64,000 nucleotides of DNA from Labrys monachus (GTDB taxonomy: Bacteria > Pseudomonadota > Alphaproteobacteria > Rhizobiales > Labraceae). Location: positions 3,367,501 through 3,431,500 of the forward strand of contig NZ_JAUSVK010000001.1 in assembly GCF_030814655.1 (NCBI RefSeq), written 5' to 3'. A model generated the notes under the pieces. The model had not been told where the DNA came from. It saw nothing but the letters and a program-made list of their open reading frames with translations, and did no database searches. How positions within the stretch are numbered: position 1 is the stretch's first letter; every line of letters begins with the position of its first letter. Position numbers and translations under genes: made by a program. This document shows positions 1 to 8,623 of the stretch, one piece after another.

Positions 1-517
1 AGTTGCCTGGCACGCCACGGCTGAGGAAGATCTTGCCCTTGCCGCCGAGCGCGTTCACCAGCGCCTGGGCGGTGTTCTCGCCGAAGCCCGCGGTGATGTA
101 GCTGACATTGTAGGCGCAGGGCTCGGTGACGGTGGCGTCGTACATGAAGAACTTCACGCCCTTCTCGCAGCCGCGCTTGATGACGCGGTTCAGGGCGGTC
201 GAGGAGATCGGGAAGCTGATGATGCCGTCGGCCTTGGCCGCGATCATGCTTTCATAGGCGGCGATCTGGGCCTGCGGGTCGGTGCCCGAGATGACCTCGG
301 TCAGCTCGACCGTCTTGTCGTAGGGCGGCGTCTTGGCGAGGGCCTTGACGATGTTCGCCGCCTCCGACTGCCAGGAATTGCCGCTATAGCTCAGGCTCAG
401 ATAGATCTTGAGCTTCTTGTCCTCGGCGGAGGCCGTGTTGGCCACGAGCGCCAGCCCCATGACCGAGGCGCAGAGCGTCGCCCCCAGCGTCGTCAAAGCC
501 TTTCTCCAGGTCGGCAT
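1..517 (-). CDS. Sugar ABC transporter substrate-binding protein (partial)
   Basis: The gene runs off the left edge, so only about 172 N-terminal codons are present. The protein opens with a Sec-type signal peptide (basic MPTWRKA, hydrophobic core, end near NTASA) and continues into a type-1 periplasmic sugar-binding fold of the RbsB/Peripla_BP_4 class (LSLSYSGNSWQSE, then the strand DGIISFPIS). It should capture a sugar in the periplasm for the permeases encoded just upstream at 597-2650. Start choice: an ATG at 523 abuts GAGGAG with no spacing, while the ATG at 517 lies six bases from it, so 517 is preferred. A LacI-type palindrome at 549-562 in the short gap before it suggests its own regulated promoter. 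The sugar cannot be told from sequence. Confidence 0.9.
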   Translation of the reverse strand, partial: MPTWRKALTTLGATLCASVMGLALVANTASAEDKKLKIYLSLSYSGNSWQSEAANIVKALAKTPPYDKTVELTEVISGTDPQAQIAAYESMIAAKADGIISFPISSTALNRVIKRGCEKGVKFFMYDATVTEPCAYNVSYITAGFGENTAQALVNALGGKGKIFLSRGVPGN

Positions 518-548
518 TTTCATCTCCTCGTTGTCTGACCGCTTGTTA

Positions 549-562
549 TGGGAACGTTCCCA
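549..562. promoter_or_regulatory. LacI-family operator candidate
   Basis: TGGGAACGTTCCCA is a perfect 14-bp palindrome with a central CG, the form typical of LacI/GalR-family operators. It lies between the last permease gene and the binding-protein gene of importer A. Near-identical sites precede the ATPase gene at 4224-4250, so one regulator probably controls both ends of the operon. No LacI-family gene is in the window. Confidence 0.65.
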
Positions 563-596
563 GCGAGGAACGCACCGAAGCGTGGAGCGCGAGCGG

Positions 597-1646
597 TCAT
601 TGTCGCGTGGTCCGGCGCTTCAAGATGGCAAAGACGTTTTCGCGCAGCAGCAGGAGCGCGAGCAGGATGATCGATCCCTCGATGACGGTGCGCCACCCCT
701 GGGGAACGCCGAGCGCCGAAATGACGGTGCTCAGCGTGGTGAGCAGCACGGCCCCGCCGATGGTGGCGACGAAGGTGCCGCTGCCGCCGAGGATGGAGGA
801 TCCGCCGATCACCACCGCGGCGATGCTCGGCAGCAGATAGTCGCTGCCCATGCGCAGGGTCGCCCCGTTGGCGTAGCCGACCAGCATCATGCCGGCGAAG
901 CCCGCGGCGGCGGCGCTGATCATGTAGGCCATGACCATGGAGCGCCACACCGCGATGCCGGCGACGCGGGCCGCGACCGGATTGGAGCCGATCGCGGTCA
1001 GGCGCCGCCCGAAGGAGGTGCGTCCCTGCAGCGCGGAGGCGAGCAGGCAGAACGCCACGATGAAGACGAGAATGAGCGGGATGCCGATCCAATCGGCCTT
1101 CATCAGGTCGACGAACACCGGCGGAGAGGCGCCGCGCGGCGTTCCGCTGGTGAAGCCCAGCGCCGCCGATGCGACGATGATGCCGGTCGCCATGGTCATG
1201 ATGAAGGGCGGGATGCCGAGCGCCGTGACGCCGAGGCCGCTGACGGCGCCGATGCCGGCGCAGATGAGCAGGATGGCGGGCACGAGGTACCAGCTCCCCT
1301 CCCCGGTCGCGCCGATCCAGTAGGTCGACAGCACGCCGCCGATGGTGATCAGCGCCGGGATCGACAGATCGAGGCCGCCGATGAGGATGACGAGCCCCTG
1401 CCCGAAGGCGACCACCATCAGGAAGGAGGCGAGCAGCAGGACGGTGTTGACCTGCTCCCAGGACCCCAGCGCCGGGCTGACGAAGCGCGACAGCAGGATC
1501 AGCAGGATGCTGAGGCCGAAGACGCAAAGGATGGTGATCGTCTCCGGGCGCAGGCGCGCGGTCCCGCGCCGGTCGGCAGCGGCTTCGATCGACGGCATCG
1601 GCCGGGCCGGCCGGTTCTGCTCGGGGGCGAGGAGAGGATCGTTCAT
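597..1646 (-). CDS. Sugar ABC transporter permease (importer A, second)
   Basis: A 349-residue inner-membrane protein of the RbsC/BPD_transp_2 family, with many hydrophobic segments and the family signature around GGLDLSIPALITIGG followed by GGSSILGGSGTF. It would form half of the translocation channel with the permease encoded upstream. Its ATG at 1646 overlaps the stop of that gene as ATGA, so the two are translationally coupled. The cytoplasmic N-terminus (MNDPLLAPEQNRP onwards, about 40 residues) is longer than in RbsC. A much longer upstream open frame exists but is out of register with the first permease and is not used. The binding-protein gene follows after 79 bases. Confidence 0.93.
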   Translation of the reverse strand: MNDPLLAPEQNRPARPMPSIEAAADRRGTARLRPETITILCVFGLSILLILLSRFVSPALGSWEQVNTVLLLASFLMVVAFGQGLVILIGGLDLSIPALITIGGVLSTYWIGATGEGSWYLVPAILLICAGIGAVSGLGVTALGIPPFIMTMATGIIVASAALGFTSGTPRGASPPVFVDLMKADWIGIPLILVFIVAFCLLASALQGRTSFGRRLTAIGSNPVAARVAGIAVWRSMVMAYMISAAAAGFAGMMLVGYANGATLRMGSDYLLPSIAAVVIGGSSILGGSGTFVATIGGAVLLTTLSTVISALGVPQGWRTVIEGSIILLALLLLRENVFAILKRRTTRQ

Positions 1647-2650
1647 GCTGCGCCCCGTCGATCGATGAGGTGGGTGACGAGGCCGCCGAAGACGACCGCC
1701 GCCACCAGGACCGCGCCCTGGAATATGCCGGTATAGAAGGAGGAGACTCCGCCGGCGAAGAGCACCTTCTGCAGGAGCATCAGAGTCGCGGCGCCGATGA
1801 CGCTGCCGACCAGCCCTCCCCGTCCGCCGGAGAGCGAGGTGCCGCCGAGCGCCACGGCGGCGAAGGTCAGCATCAGGAAGGAACTGCCGCCGTTCGGATC
1901 GCCCGTCGCCGTCTGCGCGCTCAGCATGAAGCCCGCGAGGCCGTAGAGCATGCCGGCGGCGACGAAGGCGACGAAGCGCGTCCGCACGACCGAGATGCCG
2001 GAGAGCTGCGCGGCCGTCTCGTCGGCGCCCACGGTGTAGAGGGCGATGCCCGTATCGGTACGCCGGAAGACGAGCCACAGCACGACGACGGCGGCGATGA
2101 TCAGGCCGGAGATCGGGATCACCCCCATCAGGGTATCCGTCAGCTCGTAGCTGACGAAGTCGGCGACGGTGCCGCCGGGGGCATCGAGCACCACCAAGGC
2201 GAGCCCCTGGCAGATGATCATCGTCGCCAGCGTCGCGGCGATCGACTGCAGGCGCAGGATCGCGACGAGATAGCCGTTCACCATGCCGACCGCAGCGCCG
2301 ATGGCCAGGCAGATCAGCAGGCTTTCCACCGCGCCCGCCGGCCCGTCCAGGGGATAGGCGGCCATGACGACGTTGGTGAGGGAGATGACGCCGGCGACGG
2401 ACAGGTCGAAGCCGCGCGATAGCACCACGAAGGTTTCCCCCGCCGCGGAAATCGCCAGGGGCGCGGCGTTGTTGGTCAGGCTGAGCACGGTATCGGCCGT
2501 CAGGGCCGTCGGATCCCAGACCGCATAGAGAAGATAGAGGATGACGTAGAGGGCAGCGATGATGCCGGCGCCGCTCGCCGCCAGGCGGCGGAGGCGGACG
2601 GCGAGCGGCAGCGTGTGACGCCGATAGGGAAGGGCCTGCTGCATGCTCAT
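1643..2650 (-). CDS. Sugar ABC transporter permease (importer A, first)
   Basis: A 335-residue polytopic membrane protein of the RbsC family. Visible marks are SRGFDLSVAGVISL (the conserved loop after the first membrane segments) and GGTSLSGGRGGL near the C-terminus. It pairs with the ATPase encoded immediately upstream, whose 3' end overlaps it by four bases. Two different permeases with a single fused ATPase imply a heterodimeric channel, as in the AraH- and AI-2-type branches of this family. The substrate is unknown. Confidence 0.93.
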   Translation of the reverse strand: MSMQQALPYRRHTLPLAVRLRRLAASGAGIIAALYVILYLLYAVWDPTALTADTVLSLTNNAAPLAISAAGETFVVLSRGFDLSVAGVISLTNVVMAAYPLDGPAGAVESLLICLAIGAAVGMVNGYLVAILRLQSIAATLATMIICQGLALVVLDAPGGTVADFVSYELTDTLMGVIPISGLIIAAVVVLWLVFRRTDTGIALYTVGADETAAQLSGISVVRTRFVAFVAAGMLYGLAGFMLSAQTATGDPNGGSSFLMLTFAAVALGGTSLSGGRGGLVGSVIGAATLMLLQKVLFAGGVSSFYTGIFQGAVLVAAVVFGGLVTHLIDRRGAA

Positions 2651-4188
2651 GCCGCACCCGCCCGCTCTTGCGCCGGCAGGCCGTCGGCATGGCCGGTCAA
2701 GGCCGCCACCAACGCCCCCTCCTCGATCGCCTCGCCTTCGAATTGCGCGAAGATGCGGGCGCCGTAGACGACGAGGCAGCGATCGGCCAGCCGCGTCAGT
2801 TCCGGCAATTCGGAGGAATAGAGCAGCACGGAGCCTCCCTTGGCGGCAAAGGCCTGGATCGCGGCGTAGATCGCCTGCTTGGTGCCGACGTCGACGCCGC
2901 GTGTCGGATCATAGAGCAGCAGCGTGCGCGCCCCGGTCATCATGGCGCGGGCGAGGAGCGCCTTCTGCTGGTTGCCGCCGGAGAGGTCGGCGATGCGGAA
3001 GTCGAGATAGCGGGGGCTGAGCTCGACCGCCTGCGAGGCCGTCGCCGCGCCGCGGCGCTCCAGAGCGGGCCATACGATGCCGGCTCGGCTGATGCGCTCG
3101 ACGATCGGCAGCACGATGTTGCCGGCCGCGGACAGGCTGGGAAAGATGCCCTCGACCTTGCGCTCTTCCGGCAGGAAGCTGAGACCGGCGGCAAGAGCGT
3201 CACGCGGGTTCTTCGGTTGAACCGGACGGCCGTCGACGACGATGTCGCCCGAAACGAGCTTCTCCAGGCCGACGAGGGTGCGGAAGAGTTCCCGCTGCCC
3301 CTGCCCCTCCAGGGCCGCGACGCCGAGAATCTCGCCCTGCATCAGATCGAGGGAGACGCCGCGCAGCTTGCTGCCGGTCAGGTCCTTGAGCTGCAGCACG
3401 GGCTTGCGAGGTTCCTTGCGGACCGCGGAACGACGGCTCGCCGCCGCCTCCGAGCGGCCGACCATCAGCCGGAAGATGTCCGCATCCGTCGCGTCCGACA
3501 GATCGACGCTGGCCACCGAGCGGCCGTTGCGCAGCACCGTCGCCCGCGGACAGAGCTGGCGCACCTCGGCCAGGCGATGGGAAATATAGAGGACGGCCAC
3601 GCCGGCATCCGTCTTCTCGCGCACGAGATCGAAGAGCCAGCCGACATCGGTCAGCGCCGCCGTAGGTTCGTCGAGCACCAGGACCTTGCCGGCATTGTGC
3701 AAGGCGCGGGCGATCTCGAGGCGCTGACGCTGGGCCAGCGAAAGCGCAGCAATCGACTGCAGGGGCGAAACATCGGTCAGCCGGTAGCGGGCGAGGATCG
3801 CGGCGGCCTCGTCGACGGTACGACGGCCGGAGATCAGGCCCAGGACGCCCTTGCGCATTGCCGGCAGCAGCAGGGCCTCCGCGACGGAGAGGTTCGGCGG
3901 AAGGCTGAGTTCCTGGAAGGCGGTGGCGACGCCCGCCCTGCGCCCCGCAAGAATCGATGCGGGCGCATAGGGCTTTCCGTCGATCTCGATCGAACCGCTG
4001 TTCGGCCTGAGGACGCCGCTGAGGATCTTGACCAGCGTCGACTTTCCCGCCCCGTTTTCGCCGAGCAAAGCGTGCACCTGGCCGGGCTCGAGCGCGAGCG
4101 TCACCTGCTCCAGCGCGATGGTCGCGCCATAGGATTTGGTGATCGACGACGCCAGCAGGCGGTGGGTTGCGACCGCGCCCAAAAGCAT
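2647..4188 (-). CDS. Sugar ABC transporter ATP-binding protein (importer A)
   Basis: A 513-residue RbsA/MglA-type protein with two fused nucleotide-binding domains. The first has an intact Walker A (GENGAGKST), an ABC signature (LSLAQRQRLEIA) and Walker B (VLVLDEPT). The second has the degenerate P-loop usual in this family (LEGQGQRELFR) with LSGGNQQKALLA and LLLYDPTRGVDVG. Start choice: an in-frame ATG at 4251 would place the coding region across two operator-like palindromes (4224-4250). The ATG at 4188 follows a GAGGGAGGA purine run and puts residue 1 just before the ATPase fold, so I prefer 4188; the run is very close to it, leaving some doubt. First gene of the importer A operon. Confidence 0.9.
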   Translation of the reverse strand: MLLGAVATHRLLASSITKSYGATIALEQVTLALEPGQVHALLGENGAGKSTLVKILSGVLRPNSGSIEIDGKPYAPASILAGRRAGVATAFQELSLPPNLSVAEALLLPAMRKGVLGLISGRRTVDEAAAILARYRLTDVSPLQSIAALSLAQRQRLEIARALHNAGKVLVLDEPTAALTDVGWLFDLVREKTDAGVAVLYISHRLAEVRQLCPRATVLRNGRSVASVDLSDATDADIFRLMVGRSEAAASRRSAVRKEPRKPVLQLKDLTGSKLRGVSLDLMQGEILGVAALEGQGQRELFRTLVGLEKLVSGDIVVDGRPVQPKNPRDALAAGLSFLPEERKVEGIFPSLSAAGNIVLPIVERISRAGIVWPALERRGAATASQAVELSPRYLDFRIADLSGGNQQKALLARAMMTGARTLLLYDPTRGVDVGTKQAIYAAIQAFAAKGGSVLLYSSELPELTRLADRCLVVYGARIFAQFEGEAIEEGALVAALTGHADGLPAQERAGAA

Positions 4189-4223
4189 TCCTCCCTCGCC
4201 GTCCCTCGCAACGCCACGGGCGA

Positions 4224-4250
4224 TGGGAACGTTCTCAGAGAACCTTCTCA
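4224..4250. promoter_or_regulatory. Tandem LacI-family operators upstream of importer A
   Basis: Two 14-bp near-palindromes lie end to end, sharing one base: TGGGAACGTTCTCA (4224-4237) and AGAGAACCTTCTCA (4237-4250). Both match the palindrome at 549-562 closely. Their position about 36 bases before the ATPase start fits repression of the importer A promoter, and argues against the longer reading frame that would begin inside them. Confidence 0.6.
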
Positions 4251-4446
4251 CTGGAAAATGGCATTGTCAACAGGCTGCGAATGATTTCCCCGACGCGCTG
4301 CCGGCGACGCTCCGCCCTCATGCGGGCGCGCCGGCGGGCAGCCTTTCTCGCCTTGTTTTCGGTCTTGACCACGGAATGACCGAAGCGCAGGCACAAGCCG
4401 TGCCGCCCCGAAATGTGCGGCGTTCGCGATTCAAAGGATCGTCCGC

Positions 4447-5061
4447 ATGATGCCGGACGGATGGAAGGGCGTATCGATGGGTGGCGACGACCGGCAGGCG
4501 GGCTCGACCGATTCGCGCGAAATATCGCTGGACAATCGGCTGTGGCACTTCGCGCTCGACTTCTACGGCCGCGAGGGCGTTGCCCCCGCCTGCCTCGCGC
4601 TGCAGGACGGGCTCGGGGTCGACGTCAACATCCTGCTCCTCGCCGTCTTTGCACAGATCCGGCATGGCGCGGCGCTCGGGCCGAGGGACCTCGCCGCGGC
4701 CGACGCCCTCGTCCGCGACTGGCGGACGGGCGTCGTGCACGCCCTGCGGCGGCTGCGCCTCCAGCTCAAATCCGGTCCGGACCCCGCGCCGTCGCCGCTG
4801 ACGGACGGGCTGCGGAGCGAGATCAAGGCCGCGGAACTGCGATCCGAACAGATCGAGATCGCCCTGCTGTCCGCCTGGCTCGACCGGACGCAGCCCCGGC
4901 CCGATGACGGCGCGCCCGCTGCCGAAACGGTACCCGCTGCCGTCGCACGCCATTTCGCACCGGATGCCGCGGCCCTTCAGGCGCCGGCGATCGCCGAAGC
5001 CCTGGAGGTGCTGCGCCGGGCCATCCGGCAGGCCGGCGGCGATCGGCCGACGGTGCCGTGA
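4447..5061 (+). CDS. TIGR02444/DUF2390 family protein, function unknown
   Basis: A 204-residue soluble protein. Residues 30-60 carry the family hallmark, an aromatic/Leu-rich helix leading into REGVAPACLALQDGLGVDVN, which I recognise as TIGR02444 (DUF2390). The rest is helical and charged, with an Ala/Pro-rich linker near residue 150. No catalytic motif is visible and the family has no established function. The ATG at 4447 is eight bases from AAGGA; a second in-frame ATG at 4477 is possible. The gene stands alone between the divergent importer A promoter and the convergent cupin gene, so context says little about its role. Confidence 0.8.
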   Translation: MMPDGWKGVSMGGDDRQAGSTDSREISLDNRLWHFALDFYGREGVAPACLALQDGLGVDVNILLLAVFAQIRHGAALGPRDLAAADALVRDWRTGVVHALRRLRLQLKSGPDPAPSPLTDGLRSEIKAAELRSEQIEIALLSAWLDRTQPRPDDGAPAAETVPAAVARHFAPDAAALQAPAIAEALEVLRRAIRQAGGDRPTVP

Positions 5062-5086
5062 CGCAGGGAGGCGATCCGCGCGCCGC

Positions 5087-5713
5087 TCACCGGGCCTTGG
5101 CGAAAATGCTTTCCACCAGTTCGGCCGGGCGGAAACGATAGCTCTCGTTGTCGACCGCCACCCAGCTGCCGCGGCCGTCATCGACGATGCGGCTGCGCAT
5201 GCCGCCGGCCTTGGCGATGATGTCGTAGTCCTGCCCGGAATCGGCGGGATAGGCGAAGGTCATCACCAGTTCGGTCGGGCCGACATTGACGGAACGGTGG
5301 ATCCAGTAGGGCGGCACGTAGCACAGGCTGCGCGGGCCGATCTCGACGGTGCGGATATCGCCGGCCGGCGATTCCAGCAGCATGAGGCCGTGCCCGCTCT
5401 CGCCGTAATACATCTCCGGGCGGTTGGGGTTCGCATGGATATGGCCCCGGGTCAGGAAGAACTCCCGGCCGACCTTGCCCGGCAGCATGCGGGTGACGCC
5501 GATGATCATGTCGCCGGCGTCGGCGGACGGTTTGTAGTCCGTCACCTCGTAGACGACCTTGTCGCCCATCTCGGCAAGCAAGGCCCGGTAGGCCTCTTCG
5601 TCCTCATAGAGGCCGGCGAGATCCCCCAAAGTCTTGGTGTAACGGTTCGTGGCGCCGCGCAATTCGCCCTTTGCAACGTCCACCACGCAAATACCCGGTT
5701 CGCGCATAGGCAT
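5087..5713 (-). CDS. Cupin-type glucose-6-phosphate isomerase
   Basis: A 208-residue cytosolic cupin protein of the archaeal-type phosphoglucose isomerase family, interconverting glucose 6-phosphate and fructose 6-phosphate. The signature TRMLPGKVGREFFLTRGHIH is present. By analogy with the Pyrococcus enzyme the metal ligands would be His91, His93, Glu100 and His139, all conserved here. The ATG at 5713 is nine bases from GAGAGG; the longer frame starting at 5761 has no such site. It is divergent from importer B and shares its control region, so an aldose/ketose phosphate step is probably part of that pathway. Rhizobial relatives may act on other sugar phosphates. Confidence 0.85.
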   Translation of the reverse strand: MPMREPGICVVDVAKGELRGATNRYTKTLGDLAGLYEDEEAYRALLAEMGDKVVYEVTDYKPSADAGDMIIGVTRMLPGKVGREFFLTRGHIHANPNRPEMYYGESGHGLMLLESPAGDIRTVEIGPRSLCYVPPYWIHRSVNVGPTELVMTFAYPADSGQDYDIIAKAGGMRSRIVDDGRGSWVAVDNESYRFRPAELVESIFAKAR

Positions 5714-5763
5714 TTCGACCAACCTCTCAAAGGCAATGGAGACAGGCGAAGGCATCGCCAATT

Positions 5764-5780
5764 ATGTAGTCACACTACAT
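5764..5780. promoter_or_regulatory. Inverted repeat in the cupin / importer B divergent region
   Basis: ATGTAGT-CAC-ACTACAT is a perfect 7-bp inverted repeat with a 3-bp spacer, 51 bp upstream of the cupin isomerase start. It shares the pattern ATGTA-N7-TACAW with a second site at 5922-5938. Candidate operator; the cognate regulator is not identified. Confidence 0.5.
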
Positions 5781-5859
5781 TTCTCACCGTCGCGACACAA
5801 GACCAGCGGAAAGTTTTTGGTCAAAACTGCGGGGAGAGGCGCAATATTGCAGCGCAGCA

Positions 5860-5873
5860 TTTCACTAATGTGA
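5860..5873. promoter_or_regulatory. TTTCAC-N4-GTGA operator candidate
   Basis: TTTCACTAATGTGA, with TCAC and GTGA as arms, lies between the cupin isomerase and the importer B binding-protein gene. The same pattern recurs in front of the dehydrogenase gene at 9729-9744, which suggests one regulator for both transcription units. The SorC-type protein at 13628-14626 is the obvious candidate. Confidence 0.5.
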
Positions 5874-5921
5874 TCCGCTCTCAAATTTTTGGAGAAAGCA
5901 CCGCTTGACCGGCTCACGGTA

Positions 5922-5938
5922 ATGTACTTAAGCTACAA
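5922..5938. promoter_or_regulatory. Second ATGTA-N7-TACAW site
   Basis: ATGTACTTAAGCTACAA repeats the half-site pattern and spacing of 5764-5780. It begins 12 bp after a TTGACC hexamer (5905-5910) and ends 52 bp before the binding-protein start, so it probably overlaps that gene's promoter. Confidence 0.4.
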
Positions 5939-5989
5939 GAATGGGCTTCGGAGAAACGCCCTGCCGGATTGACTCAGGAGGAGAGAAGC

Positions 5990-6973
5990 ATGAAGAAAAC
6001 CCTTACGGCCAGCGCCGTCGCCACGGCCCTGCTGGCCGGCACGATGAGCCTGGCGCACACGGCCTCGTCGCAGGCCGCCGACTGCAAGATCGGCGTGGCG
6101 ATGTACACGCTCAGCGCCCCCTATTTCGCCGCCCAGCAGGCTGCCGCCATCGACGAGGGCAAGAAGAAGGGCTGCGAAGTCACCACCTCCGACGGCCAGA
6201 ACGACATGGGCAAGCAGATCTCCGACGTGGAGGACATGGTTGCCAAGGGCGTCAAGCTGCTCATTCTCAATCCGCGCGACCCGGAAGGCCTCGTCGCCGC
6301 CGCCAATGCCGCCACCGCGGCCGGCGTCAAGGTCGTGGTGATGGATTCCAGCATCAACACCAAGGCCAACGTCATCACCCAGGTCCGCTCGTCGAACGAC
6401 CAGAACGGCTTCCTGGTCGGCCAGTGGCTCGCCAAGAAGATGCAGGGCAAGCCGATCAAGATCATCCTGCTCTCCGGCTCGCAGGGCAACGAAGTCGGCC
6501 GTGACCGCCGCCTCGGCGTCTTCAAGGGCCTCGTGGAAGGCCAGCTCGTCAACGACGGCAAGGCCGGCTTCGAAGTGCTCGGCCAGGGCTGGGGCAACTG
6601 GGCGACGGAAGACGGCCTGAAGGCCGCCGAGGACCTGCTGCAGGCCCATCCGGACGTCAACGTGCTGCTCGCCGAGAATGATTCGATGGCGCTGGGCGGC
6701 ATGAAGGCCCTGCAGGCCGCCGGCAAGTCCGACGTGCTGGTTCTCGCCGCGGCCGACGGCCAGAAGGAAGCGCTCGCCCTGATCAAGGAAGGCAAATACG
6801 GCGCCACCGGTCTCAACGATCCCGACCTCGTCGCCCGCACGGCGGTCGATATCGGCGTGAAGGCCCTGGAAGGCACGCTCCCGGCCGACTTCCCCAAGCT
6901 GGAGCTGACGACGCCCGCGGTGATCACGCAGGAGAACGTCGACAAGTACTACCGCAAGGACGCCGTGTTCTGA
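5990..6973 (+). CDS. Sugar ABC transporter substrate-binding protein (importer B)
   Basis: A 327-residue RbsB-like periplasmic protein. It starts with a signal peptide (MKKTLTASAVATALLAG, end near SSQAAD). The mature type-1 fold has a first strand KIGVAMYTLSAPYFAA, a hinge region around LLSGSQGNEVGRDRR, and a late strand that reads VLVLAAADGQ. The ATG at 5990 follows AGGAGG at good spacing. An in-frame start 21 bases upstream lacks a signal-peptide-like beginning. It should deliver a pentose, hexose or polyol to the ATPase and permease downstream. A hairpin with a T-rich tail in the 112-bp gap after it (7034-7058) probably makes this gene the most abundant message of the operon. Confidence 0.93.
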   Translation: MKKTLTASAVATALLAGTMSLAHTASSQAADCKIGVAMYTLSAPYFAAQQAAAIDEGKKKGCEVTTSDGQNDMGKQISDVEDMVAKGVKLLILNPRDPEGLVAAANAATAAGVKVVVMDSSINTKANVITQVRSSNDQNGFLVGQWLAKKMQGKPIKIILLSGSQGNEVGRDRRLGVFKGLVEGQLVNDGKAGFEVLGQGWGNWATEDGLKAAEDLLQAHPDVNVLLAENDSMALGGMKALQAAGKSDVLVLAAADGQKEALALIKEGKYGATGLNDPDLVARTAVDIGVKALEGTLPADFPKLELTTPAVITQENVDKYYRKDAVF

Positions 6974-7033
6974 GCCCGGCTCGGAGCTGATCCGCAACGA
7001 CGACCTGCAAGAACAACGACCAGCAAGAACACC

Positions 7034-7058
7034 GGCGGCGGGATATCGGCCCGCCGCC
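7034..7058 (+). terminator. Attenuating hairpin after the binding-protein gene
   Basis: GGCGGCGGG and CCCGCCGCC form a perfect 9-bp stem with a 7-nt loop, followed by TCTTGTCTT. This looks like a leaky terminator or mRNA-stabilising hairpin between the binding-protein and ATPase genes, a common way to obtain excess binding protein. Confidence 0.6.
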
Positions 7059-7084
7059 TCTTGTCTTATCGCGCGAGGGTGTGA

Positions 7085-8623
7085 ATGTCTGAACTCGCGA
7101 GGCTAACGGCCATCACCAAGTCCTTCGGCGGCGTCCACGCGCTGAAGGGGGTCGATTTCGACGTCCAGAGCGGCGAGGTCCACGCGCTCCTCGGCGAGAA
7201 CGGCGCGGGCAAGTCGACGCTGATGCGCGTGCTCGGCGGCGAGACCCACCCGAGCAGCGGCGAGGTTTGGATCGCCGGCCAGCTCGTGGACTTCCGCGAT
7301 CCCAGGCTCGCCCGCTCGCTCGGCATCGCCGTCATCCACCAGGAACTGGCGCTCGCTCCCGACCTGTCCGTCGCCGAAAACATCTTCCTCGGCGAGCTGC
7401 CCGGCGTGTTCGCCGGCCCGGGCCTGAAGAAGCGGGCGGGCGAACTGATCCGCAGTCTCGGCTTCGACATCGATCCCGCCCAGCGGGTCGGCAATCTCGC
7501 GGTGGCGCACCAGCAGGTGGTCGAGATCGCCAAGGCGCTGTCGCGCGAGGTCAAGATCATCATCTTCGACGAGCCGACGGCCGTGCTCTCGGCCCAGGAT
7601 GCCGAGCGGCTCCACAAGGTGATCGCCGCCCTGCGCGCCCGGAACGTCGGCATCGTCTATATCTCCCATCGGCTCGAGGAGGTCTTCCGCATCTCGGACC
7701 GGATGACGGTGATGAAGGACGGCCAGCTCGTCGGCACCGTCGCCACCGGCGACGTCACCATCGACGACGTCATCCGCATGATGGTCGGGCGCCCGCTTGC
7801 GGCGCTCTTCCCCGAAAAGGGCGCCCGCCGGATCGGCGAGGAGCTCCTCGGCGTCTCCGGCCTCAATGCCGGGCGGAAGGTGAGGAATGTCAGCCTTTCG
7901 GTGAAGGCCGGCGAGATCGTCGGCCTCGGCGGCCTGGTCGGCTCGGGCCGCACCGAGGTGGCACGCCTGATCTTCGGGGCGGACCGCCTCGACAGCGGCA
8001 CCGTCAAGCTGCGGGGCAAGCCCGTGCATTTCCGCTCGCCCCGCGACGCGGTGGCGGCCGGCATCGGGCTCGTGCCCGAGGACCGCAAGCACCAGGGCGT
8101 GATCCTCGACAAGCCCATCCGGGTGAACGCCACCATGGCGCGGCTCTCCTCGGTGGTGAACGTGCTCGGCTTCCTGCGCCAGGGACTGGAGCGGCGCGTG
8201 GTGACCGAACTCGGCAGGAGCCTGCGGCTCAAGGCCTCGAGCGTCGATGCGCCCGTCTCCAGCCTCTCGGGCGGCAACCAGCAGAAGATCGTGCTCGCCA
8301 AATGGTTTCATGCCGACGGCGACATCATCATCCTGGACGAGCCGACGCGCGGCGTCGATGTCGGCGCGAAAACGGAAATCTACAGCCTGGTCAACCGGCT
8401 GGCGGAATCGGGCAAGGCCGTGCTGGTGATCTCCTCGGAGCATCAGGAACTCTTCGGACTGTGCGACCGCGTGCTGGTCATGGGCGAAGGCGAGATTCGC
8501 GGCGAGCTGAGCCCCGATCGCTACAGCGAGGAGAACCTTCTCTCGCTGGCGATGACACGAAGCTCCCAGACGACCGACGGCCTCGCGGGAGGCCTGGCGA
8601 CCCAAAGCGGTGAAAAAGAATGA
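7085..8623 (+). CDS. Sugar ABC transporter ATP-binding protein (importer B)
   Basis: A 512-residue tandem ATPase of the RbsA family. Domain 1 has Walker A GENGAGKST, signature VAHQQVVEIAKAL and Walker B IIIFDEPT. Domain 2 has the family's altered P-loop (GGLVGSGRTEVARL), LSGGNQQKIVLA and IIILDEPTRGVDVG. It energises import through the permease encoded next, whose start codon overlaps its stop as ATGA. GAGGG lies five bases before the ATG. The C-terminus ends in a Thr/Ser/Gln-rich tail. Confidence 0.95.
   Translation: MSELARLTAITKSFGGVHALKGVDFDVQSGEVHALLGENGAGKSTLMRVLGGETHPSSGEVWIAGQLVDFRDPRLARSLGIAVIHQELALAPDLSVAENIFLGELPGVFAGPGLKKRAGELIRSLGFDIDPAQRVGNLAVAHQQVVEIAKALSREVKIIIFDEPTAVLSAQDAERLHKVIAALRARNVGIVYISHRLEEVFRISDRMTVMKDGQLVGTVATGDVTIDDVIRMMVGRPLAALFPEKGARRIGEELLGVSGLNAGRKVRNVSLSVKAGEIVGLGGLVGSGRTEVARLIFGADRLDSGTVKLRGKPVHFRSPRDAVAAGIGLVPEDRKHQGVILDKPIRVNATMARLSSVVNVLGFLRQGLERRVVTELGRSLRLKASSVDAPVSSLSGGNQQKIVLAKWFHADGDIIILDEPTRGVDVGAKTEIYSLVNRLAESGKAVLVISSEHQELFGLCDRVLVMGEGEIRGELSPDRYSEENLLSLAMTRSSQTTDGLAGGLATQSGEKE

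Noticed and set aside
597-2690. 697-codon frame covering both importer A permeases
   Set aside because: Its first half is out of register with the first permease and gives Arg/Gly-rich sequence. The real second permease starts at 1646 inside it.
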